A stretch of DNA of 28,254 bases, taken from assembly GCA_030697975.1 (NCBI GenBank), contig JAUYOQ010000188.1, positions 1-28,254 of the forward strand, given 5' to 3'. A program made the position numbers and the translations under genes. Below, piece by piece: positions 22,292-28,254 of the stretch; position 1 is the first letter of the stretch; each line of letters begins with the position of its first letter. The notes under the pieces were generated by a model. That model searched no databases and was not told where the DNA came from. It saw nothing but the letters and a program-made list of their open reading frames with translations. Source of the DNA: Nitrosopumilaceae archaeon (GTDB lineage: Archaea > Thermoproteota > Nitrososphaeria > Nitrososphaerales > Nitrosopumilaceae).

Positions 22292-23155
22292 TTGACAGGC
22301 ACAAAAATTGATGGTCTTGAAGTGGCACAAGCTGTAAAAGAGCGTGTAAAAAAGGCAGTCGAAGAATTAAAAGCTCAAGGAATCAATCCTTGTCTTGCAA
22401 CTGTACTTGTTGGTGACAACCAAGCATCTGTCACATATGTAAAAAACAAGCAAAAAGCATGCGCAGAAGTTGGAATTGCAACAAAAGACCATCACATGCC
22501 AGCTTCAATTTCTCAAAAGGAGCTAAATGATCTAGTTGATTCGCTTAACAATGACAGATCAGTTCATGGGATATTGGTACAGCTACCATTGCCAGATCAG
22601 ATAAACGAGTTTGAGACAATATCTAGAATTTCACCAATAAAAGATGTTGATGGCCTTACACCATATAATGCAGGACTTTTAGCTATGGGAAAAGCTGCAC
22701 TAAAGGCATGCACGCCGTCTGGCATAATGGAATTATTTGATTATTACAAAATTGAGCTTGCAGGAAAAAATGTAGTCATGGTAAATCGAAGCAACCTCAT
22801 TGGAAAACCACTGTATCATTTGCTTTTAGAAAAAAATGCAACAGTTACTACGTGTCATTCAAAGACAAAAAATCTTGCCGAGTTTACAAAGGCAGCCGAT
22901 ATTGTAATTACAGCAGTTGGAGACAGGACAAAGTTTACGCTAAAGCAAGACATGATAAAAAATGGTGCCGTAGTAATTGATGTGGCAATAACAAGGCATG
23001 ATGGAAAGCTAGCTGGCGATTGCGATTATGAAGATATAATAAAAAAGGCATCATTTGCGACACCTGTTCCTGGCGGAGTTGGGCCAATGACTGTTGCCAT
23101 GCTACTAAAAAATACTGTAACTGCTGCATCTTTGAGTAAAGGACTTGGAAAATAA
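22292..23155 (+). CDS. folD: FolD, methylene-THF dehydrogenase / methenyl-THF cyclohydrolase
   Basis: Bifunctional enzyme that interconverts 5,10-methylene-THF and 10-formyl-THF with NAD(P). The catalytic Tyr-Lys pair is in TYVKNKQK (Y49, K53). Other marks are GILVQLPLP, IKDVDGLTPYN, the Rossmann segment VVMVNRSNLIGKPLYHLL, and the closing signature VPGGVGPMTVAMLLKNT. The length (287) is normal. The start is TTG at 22292, about 27 bases after ATTAAATAG, suggesting a leaderless mRNA; the next possible start would cut into the first strand. It overlaps the cyclo-ligase gene by 11 bases, so the two are one operon. Confidence 0.95.
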   Translation: MTGTKIDGLEVAQAVKERVKKAVEELKAQGINPCLATVLVGDNQASVTYVKNKQKACAEVGIATKDHHMPASISQKELNDLVDSLNNDRSVHGILVQLPLPDQINEFETISRISPIKDVDGLTPYNAGLLAMGKAALKACTPSGIMELFDYYKIELAGKNVVMVNRSNLIGKPLYHLLLEKNATVTTCHSKTKNLAEFTKAADIVITAVGDRTKFTLKQDMIKNGAVVIDVAITRHDGKLAGDCDYEDIIKKASFATPVPGGVGPMTVAMLLKNTVTAASLSKGLGK

Positions 23156-23714
23156 CAAAGAAAAGGCAAACCTTCGAAAGTTTTTGCTTGAAAATAGAGA
23201 TGCAATGTCATTTGATCTTATAAAAATAGCAAGCAAGCAAATTCAAAAAAGTCTAAGAAAGCTTGATGTTTTTAGAGAGGCAAAAAGCATTGCAATCTAT
23301 TATCCAATTGGAAGCGAGGTAAAAACTCAGGAAATAATGCAGGAAATACTTTCTGATGGTAAAACATTAGCACTGCCAAAGGTAAAAGGCGAAGATTTGG
23401 AATTTCGAAAAGTAACAGACTTTGGCAATCTAGAAAAAGCTGGCTTTGGCATAATGGAGCCAAAAGACAGGTGCAGTGTTGTTGAAGACATTGATCTAGT
23501 CCTCGTTCCAACAGTTGGAATTACACGAAGTGGTGTTCGTTTAGGCTATGGTTTTGGCTATTATGACAGATTTTTAAAAAAAACTAGTTCAAAAACGATT
23601 GCGCTGACGTATGCAAAGCAGATTGTAAGACATATTCCTCAGGCCGAAAATGATGTCAAAGTAAACTGGATTGTTACAGAAAACGAATGCATTGATGTAT
23701 CAAAGGAAGGATAA
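23145..23714 (+). CDS. 5-formyltetrahydrofolate cyclo-ligase (MTHFS)
   Basis: Converts 5-formyl-THF, with ATP, to 5,10-methenyl-THF, returning a dead-end folate to the pool used by FolD and PurN. Family marks: an N-terminal basic helix ANLRKFLLENRDAM (8-21), IAIYYPIGSEVKT (49-61), GFGIMEP (100-106), LVLVPTVGITRSGVRLGYGF (118-137) and GYYDRFL (138-144). The length (189) is normal. The start is TTG at 23145 inside folD, with AAAGGA just before it. The 3' end overlaps purD on the other strand by 15 bases. Confidence 0.92.
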   Translation: MENNKEKANLRKFLLENRDAMSFDLIKIASKQIQKSLRKLDVFREAKSIAIYYPIGSEVKTQEIMQEILSDGKTLALPKVKGEDLEFRKVTDFGNLEKAGFGIMEPKDRCSVVEDIDLVLVPTVGITRSGVRLGYGFGYYDRFLKKTSSKTIALTYAKQIVRHIPQAENDVKVNWIVTENECIDVSKEG

Positions 23715-24968
23715 TCCCTTTTTTCCAATGTCTTTTCTGTAATACTTGCTTTGCCAATGTATCTTTTCAGCTGCAAAGTATGCATTTGATATTGCGCTAG
23801 CTAGTGTATCGCCAAGTGCTGTAACGCCAAGTACCCGTCCACCATTTGTTAAAATTTTGTTTCCTTCTTTTTTTGTTCCTGCATGAAAAACAACTGTGTC
23901 TTTTTGTTTCAAATCAAGACCCGTAATTTCCTCACCTTTTGGATATGCTTCAGGATAACCTTTTGATGCCATTACAACACATACAGCGCTTTGTTTTTTC
24001 CATGAAGGTTTTGGTAATGAAGACAGATTTCCATTTGCGCTTGCAGCAAGATAATCATACAAATCAAAATCCATTCTCATGGTTATTGGCTGGCATTCAG
24101 GATCACCCATTCTTGCATTAAATTCTAAAACATAGGGTTCGTCATCTTTTATCATAACTCCTGCATACAAAAATCCGCAAAACGTGATTCCTTCTTTTTT
24201 CATTCCCAAAATTGTTTTTTCAATGATATTTTTTTGAATTTTTTCTGCAAGTTTGTCATTTATTACTAGTGTTGGCGAATATGCGCCCATTCCTCCAGTG
24301 TTTGGACCTTTATCGCCATCATAGATTCTTTTATGATCTTGGCTTGTTGCCATAGGGATTGTAGTATTTCCATCAGATAGTGCAATGTAAGAGGCTTCAA
24401 TGCCGTCAATTCGCGCTTCAAGTATGATTTTGTTTCCTGCGTCACCAAATGTTTTTTTTACAAGCATTGTCTCTATTGCCGAAGCTACCTCTTCATGGCT
24501 GTTGCAGACAATTACTCCTTTTCCTGCTGCAAGACCATCTGCTTTTACAACTAGATTATGTTTTGACGACTTTGCATATTCGATTGCTTTTTTTGGCTCA
24601 TTAAATACCTCAAATGGCGATGTAGGAATTCCGTATTTTTTCATAAAATTTTTTGCCCAGATTTTGCTTGATTCAAGCTGTGCTGCGGCTTTGGTTGGAC
24701 CAAAAATCTTTAGGTTTTTCTTGCTAAATTCATCAACGATTCCCATCGCAAGTGGTGCTTCAGGACCAACTACTGTAAAACAGTCATTTTTTGAAGCAAA
24801 ATTAGCAAGTTCATCTATTTTATCTGCTGCTATAGGAATGTTATTTTCTGTTCCACCATTTCCGGGCGCGTAATAGACCTTGTCTACTTTTGGGCTTTGT
24901 GATAGCTTCCATCCAAGTGCGTGCTCTCGTCCACCAGAGCCTACCACTAAAACATTTACCAACACCAC
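23700..24968 (-). CDS. purD: Phosphoribosylamine-glycine ligase (GARS)
   Basis: Second step of purine synthesis: joins phosphoribosylamine and glycine with ATP, giving the substrate of PurN. The N-terminal domain begins VLVVGSGGREHALGWKL (6-22) with YYAPGNGGTENN (32-43) and VVGPEAPLA (66-74). The ATP-grasp core shows LVVKADGLAAGKGVIV (139-154), a GPNTGGMGAYSP loop, and the metal-binding EFNARMGDPECQ. The length is normal (422 from GTG 24968). The first codons are GTG GTG TTG. With the TATA element centred near 24987, a leaderless transcript would favour the TTG at 24962, two codons later. Divergent from ileS and 3'-overlapping with the cyclo-ligase gene. Confidence 0.96.
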   Translation of the reverse strand: MVLVNVLVVGSGGREHALGWKLSQSPKVDKVYYAPGNGGTENNIPIAADKIDELANFASKNDCFTVVGPEAPLAMGIVDEFSKKNLKIFGPTKAAAQLESSKIWAKNFMKKYGIPTSPFEVFNEPKKAIEYAKSSKHNLVVKADGLAAGKGVIVCNSHEEVASAIETMLVKKTFGDAGNKIILEARIDGIEASYIALSDGNTTIPMATSQDHKRIYDGDKGPNTGGMGAYSPTLVINDKLAEKIQKNIIEKTILGMKKEGITFCGFLYAGVMIKDDEPYVLEFNARMGDPECQPITMRMDFDLYDYLAASANGNLSSLPKPSWKKQSAVCVVMASKGYPEAYPKGEEITGLDLKQKDTVVFHAGTKKEGNKILTNGGRVLGVTALGDTLASAISNAYFAAEKIHWQSKYYRKDIGKKGLSFL

Positions 24969-24981
24969 ATCTTTTAGAGTC

Positions 24982-24992
24982 TAATATATAAT
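24982..24992. promoter_or_regulatory. Shared divergent TATA element (purD / ileS)
   Basis: TAATATATAAT is close to a perfect palindrome (ATATAT core). It lies about 37 bases before the ileS ATG and 20-25 before the purD start codons, in a 55-base gap with no other candidate, so it most likely drives both genes. Confidence 0.55.
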
Positions 24993-25023
24993 CCAAGTTT
25001 GAAGACTGAAGTGATTTTAGAAA

Positions 25024-28000
25024 ATGGAGCTAGCCAAAGAGTTTGATCCAAAAAAAATAGAAGACAGTATAAGATCATATCTTGCTAGCATTCCAGTGCA
25101 AAAATTAATTTTTGATTCAGAAAACAAGAATCAAAAAATTACATTCATTGAAGGTCCACCAACCATGAACGGTGAACCACATGCTGGTCACTTAAGAGGA
25201 CGTGTCTTTAAGGATCTTTGGTACAGATTCAATACACTGCGTGGATTCAAAATTGTTTTCAATGCAGGATGGGACACGCAGGGACTGCCAGTGGAGCTAC
25301 AGGCAGAAAAAGAGCTTGGCTTGACAAAAGGAAAATCAGAAATTACAGATGATGCAGGAATTGAAAAATTAGTTAGCGAATGTAAAAAAATTGTTCACAA
25401 GTATCATGAAAAGTGGGTATCAGTTGACAGACAGCTTGGCATGTCGTTTAATCAAGAAAATGCATACTGGACATACAAAGACGAATTTATTGAACGTGAG
25501 TGGCAGTTTCTAAAAAAAGCACATGAAAACAAAATCCTCACAGAAGGATATCGTGTAGTTGCATACTGTCCTAGCTGTCAGACATCGCTTAGTCATTCAG
25601 AGGTCAATCAGGGTTATGAAGAGGTAACGGACCCATCACTATACTATAAGGTAAAGCTGCAAGACGAAGACTCGTTTTTGATTGTTTGGACAACAATGCC
25701 ATTTACCCTAGTTACTGATGCAATGGTTGGTCTTAATCCAAAAGAAGATTATGTGTATGCCAAAGTAGATGGCGAAACATGGATTGTTGGAAAAACACGG
25801 CTAGAGGAATTTATGAAAGAAGCCAGAGTTGAGAACTATAGCGTACTAAAATCAGCCAAAGGAAAAGACTTTGATGGCAAAAAATACGTACATCCATTAT
25901 TAGACCAAATCCCTGGCCTTTTGGAGCTTGCAAAAAAATCAAACTATCATATCGCAGTTTCAGAAGAATTTGTCGATGTAAATACTGGAAGCGGCATAGT
26001 CCATTTGTCTCCAGCAAATGGTGAGGAAGACTATGAGATTGCTACAAAACGAAAAGTTGCTATTTTTAATCCAATAAATGATGAAGCCAAGTTCTCAAAC
26101 GAAGCAGGGGCCTATGCTGGCTTGTTTGTAAGGGATTCTGATGAAAAAATCACACAAGCACTACGTGAAAAAAATGCACTTGTCAAACTGGGAAAAATAA
26201 AGCACAAGTATCCATTGTGCTGGCGTTCCCATCACAAAATTGTGTGGCTTGCAAGAAGAGAATACTTTTACATGCTTGACAGGCTAGGTGACAAGGCAAT
26301 AAAGGCAGCAGAGACAGTAGAATACTTTTTTGATCAGCCAAAAAATAGATTCCTCGAGATAATAAAAGAAAAACATCCATGGTGTATTTCACGTGAAAGA
26401 TTCTGGGGATGCCCTCTTCCAATTTGGAATTGTAAAAACTGTGGCCATACTGAGCAATTGTTTTCAAGAAAAGAGATTGTCAAGGCAGCGTCTGAGCTTC
26501 CTGATGATCAAAACTTTGAGCTGCACAGGCCTTGGATTGATAGGATAGTGATTAATTGCAAAAAATGCAAGTCTAGGATGCAAAGAGAAGAGTTTGTTTT
26601 AGACACATGGCACAACAGCGGTTCTGCACCATATTCATCGTTGACTGATGAAGAATACAAAAAAAGTATCCCTGCACCATTTTTGACAGAAGGAATTGAT
26701 CAGACACGTGGGTGGGCATATACACTTTTAATTGAAAATGTGATCTTAAACAATAAACCAATAGCACCGTTTAGATCATTTCTGTTTCAAGGCCATGTTT
26801 TAGACAAAAATGGAAACAAGATGAGCAAAAGCCTTGGCAATGTAATTGATGCAGCACAACTTTTGGAAAAATACCCTGTAGATTTGATTCGATTTTACTT
26901 TATGTGGAAATCAAGTCCAATAGAGCCGCTTAATTTCGATACTGATGAACTAATGTCAAGGCCATATCAAGTTCTAAGTACCTTGTATCATCTGCATCTT
27001 TACTTTAAGCAAAATAGCAATTATGACAAGTTTGATTCATCAAAATCTACCATCAAATGGGCAAAAGACCAAAAGCTGCTTGCACCGTCTGATGTATGGC
27101 TATTATCAAAGCTTCAAAAACTAGTCGCAAACGTAACTCAGTCAAATGAAAAATGTAGGTTTCATGAAGCTGCAAGAGCACTAGATGATTTTATAATAAA
27201 TTCACTTAGCCAAATTTACATTCCAATAACTAGAGGCGAGCTTTGGGAAGAAGACGAATCAAAAAAGGACAGAAGATTTGCAATTTATGCAGTGCTATCG
27301 TCAGTACTTGGAACACTAGATGTTTTGATGCATCCTTTCAGTCCATTTACAAGTGAGTATCTGTATCTTTGCACATTTAAAAAAATGCAGAGCGTGTTGC
27401 TAGAGTCTTGGCCCGCGCCTGATCAAAAACTGATAAATGACAAAATCGAAGAATCATTTGATCTCTTAAAGGAAACGATCTCTGCTTCAGCTGCTGCAAG
27501 AATGAAAGGAAAGCTAAAGCGTCGATGGCCATTAAGTGAGGCAATTATCTGCGTTAAAAAAAATCAAAAACAACAACTAGAATCACTTTCTGATCTGCTA
27601 GTCGCGCAGCTAAATGTAGAAAATTACAAGATAGTAGAGATAGAACATTTTGAAGGATTGGAATTATTAAAAGATTTGAAAAGTGCAAAGCTTCCAGTTA
27701 CAGCAAAGATTGAGTTTGATCGTAAAAAAATAGGACCCAAGGCAAAAAAAGAGATGACAGGTTTGCTGCAAAAATTTGAAAAAACATCACCTGATGAAAT
27801 TGCAGAAGCGTTGCTAAAAGAAAATCACTTTACATTTGATGTTAATGGGACAAAGATAAAACTTGAAAGAGACGATTTTGTAGTTGATTTTGATGTAAAA
27901 GAAGGCTTTGCGTTTTCAAAACGTGACCAGCTTTTGGTCATAATCTCAACTATTCGAAATCGCGAGATGATGGCCCGTGGCCTTGTAAAAGACCTAGCAA

Positions 28001-28224
28001 GAAGGCTTCAGACCTTAAGAAAAGAGCGAGGCTACAACCCAACCGATGTTCTAAACGTAGCCTCAATTCTTGATTTAGATGAAGAATCACTTGAGATGGC
28101 AAAAGAAAAGGCAAAGGAATTGGCGTTTTTGGTGCGTGTAAAGGAGGTCAATTTTACACAGTCCTGTAGTAGCTACAAAGACGATGATATGGATGGCCAG
28201 AAAATCAGAATATCTGTAGAATAA
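25024..28224 (+). CDS. ileS: Isoleucyl-tRNA synthetase
   Basis: Charges tRNA-Ile; class I synthetase. The HIGH motif appears as HAGH (53-56) after FIEGPPTMNGEP, and KMSKSLGN is at 599-606. IleRS rather than ValRS or LeuRS is shown by GWDTQGLPVELQAEKELG, YCPSCQTSLSHSEVNQGYE, WTTMPFTLVTDAMVGLNP (editing domain, T-rich peptide) and EGIDQTRGWAYTLL. Zinc-type Cys pairs occur in CPSC and in WNCKNCGH with NCKKCKSR. The C-terminal region (about 700-1066) is the anticodon-binding part and the long archaeal/eukaryotic-type extension. The length (1066) and motif set are complete. ATG at 25024, with the shared TATA element about 37 bases upstream. Confidence 0.96.
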   Translation: MELAKEFDPKKIEDSIRSYLASIPVQKLIFDSENKNQKITFIEGPPTMNGEPHAGHLRGRVFKDLWYRFNTLRGFKIVFNAGWDTQGLPVELQAEKELGLTKGKSEITDDAGIEKLVSECKKIVHKYHEKWVSVDRQLGMSFNQENAYWTYKDEFIEREWQFLKKAHENKILTEGYRVVAYCPSCQTSLSHSEVNQGYEEVTDPSLYYKVKLQDEDSFLIVWTTMPFTLVTDAMVGLNPKEDYVYAKVDGETWIVGKTRLEEFMKEARVENYSVLKSAKGKDFDGKKYVHPLLDQIPGLLELAKKSNYHIAVSEEFVDVNTGSGIVHLSPANGEEDYEIATKRKVAIFNPINDEAKFSNEAGAYAGLFVRDSDEKITQALREKNALVKLGKIKHKYPLCWRSHHKIVWLARREYFYMLDRLGDKAIKAAETVEYFFDQPKNRFLEIIKEKHPWCISRERFWGCPLPIWNCKNCGHTEQLFSRKEIVKAASELPDDQNFELHRPWIDRIVINCKKCKSRMQREEFVLDTWHNSGSAPYSSLTDEEYKKSIPAPFLTEGIDQTRGWAYTLLIENVILNNKPIAPFRSFLFQGHVLDKNGNKMSKSLGNVIDAAQLLEKYPVDLIRFYFMWKSSPIEPLNFDTDELMSRPYQVLSTLYHLHLYFKQNSNYDKFDSSKSTIKWAKDQKLLAPSDVWLLSKLQKLVANVTQSNEKCRFHEAARALDDFIINSLSQIYIPITRGELWEEDESKKDRRFAIYAVLSSVLGTLDVLMHPFSPFTSEYLYLCTFKKMQSVLLESWPAPDQKLINDKIEESFDLLKETISASAAARMKGKLKRRWPLSEAIICVKKNQKQQLESLSDLLVAQLNVENYKIVEIEHFEGLELLKDLKSAKLPVTAKIEFDRKKIGPKAKKEMTGLLQKFEKTSPDEIAEALLKENHFTFDVNGTKIKLERDDFVVDFDVKEGFAFSKRDQLLVIISTIRNREMMARGLVKDLARRLQTLRKERGYNPTDVLNVASILDLDEESLEMAKEKAKELAFLVRVKEVNFTQSCSSYKDDDMDGQKIRISVE

Positions 28225-28254
28225 GGTTTGTTATGTCCACATTTCTTCCAAGTG

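Noticed and set aside
24400..24873. 157-codon plus-strand frame inside purD
   Set aside because: It is antisense to a gene with clear GARS motifs; its composition is that of a mirrored frame and no promoter is seen.
28225..28254. 3' end of a minus-strand gene at the right edge
   Set aside because: All three minus frames are short; one could end HLEEMWT at a TAA (28231-28233), but 30 bases are too few to support a call.
1..28254. CRISPR arrays, insertion sequences, tRNA or rRNA genes
   Set aside because: No regularly spaced repeats, transposase frames, terminal inverted repeats or tRNA/rRNA signatures were found by reading.

Overview
The window reads as a stretch of chromosome from an ammonia-oxidising thaumarchaeon (Nitrososphaerota), most like Nitrosopumilus or Nitrosarchaeum. 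The reasons are: AT-rich, densely packed DNA; a Vps4/CdvC division ATPase with an N-terminal MIT domain; a short iron-ADH-type semialdehyde reductase like the one assigned to the thaumarchaeal 3-hydroxypropionate/4-hydroxybutyrate cycle; an archaeal-length isoleucyl-tRNA synthetase; a TrmB-type regulator; many TTG/GTG starts; and TATA-like boxes about 25-37 bp before starts, which suggests leaderless or short-leader mRNAs. This is a call from protein recognition only; no search was run. No rRNA, tRNA, CRISPR array or insertion sequence was seen, and no gene-free gap exceeds about 210 bp.

Layout. 1-251: 3' end of an unknown gene. 2580-323 (minus): a three-gene operon of an ESCRT-III/CdvB-like protein, a small helical protein and CdvC. 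2736-5641: TrmB-like regulator, RidA-family protein, DHH phosphoesterase and a 70-aa protein. 5761-7603: citrate synthase, a 68-aa protein and a degenerate RNase HI-like protein. 8902-7622 and 10093-8948 (minus): MOFRL glycerate kinase and an unusual soluble histidine-kinase-like protein. 10300-13440: semialdehyde reductase, F420/LLM oxidoreductase, FMN-binding split-barrel protein and a 74-aa protein. 13617-13447 (minus): a 56-aa gene. 13761-20090: bacterial-type nucleotide excision repair operon uvrB-uvrA-uvrC. 21202-20087 (minus): metallo-beta-lactamase exonuclease-like protein, then a 49-aa zinc-ribbon-like protein. 21279-24968: purN, cupin, folD, 5-formyl-THF cyclo-ligase and purD, a folate one-carbon and purine group. 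25024-28224: ileS.

How the genes fit together. The cdvC operon is the cell-division/ESCRT part. Citrate synthase, semialdehyde reductase and glycerate kinase belong to central carbon metabolism. UvrBAC, and perhaps the adjacent nuclease, belong to DNA repair. PurN, FolD, cyclo-ligase and PurD argue for a tetrahydrofolate one-carbon pool feeding purine synthesis. The least ordinary items are the two uncharacterised partners of CdvC, an RNase H-fold protein missing two catalytic carboxylates, a kinase-like protein without a recognisable phospho-acceptor histidine, a UvrC without its helix-hairpin-helix tail, and two small genes of 56 and 49 codons. At DNA level, divergent pairs share single near-palindromic TATA boxes, and four convergent pairs overlap in the same four-base stop-codon arrangement.
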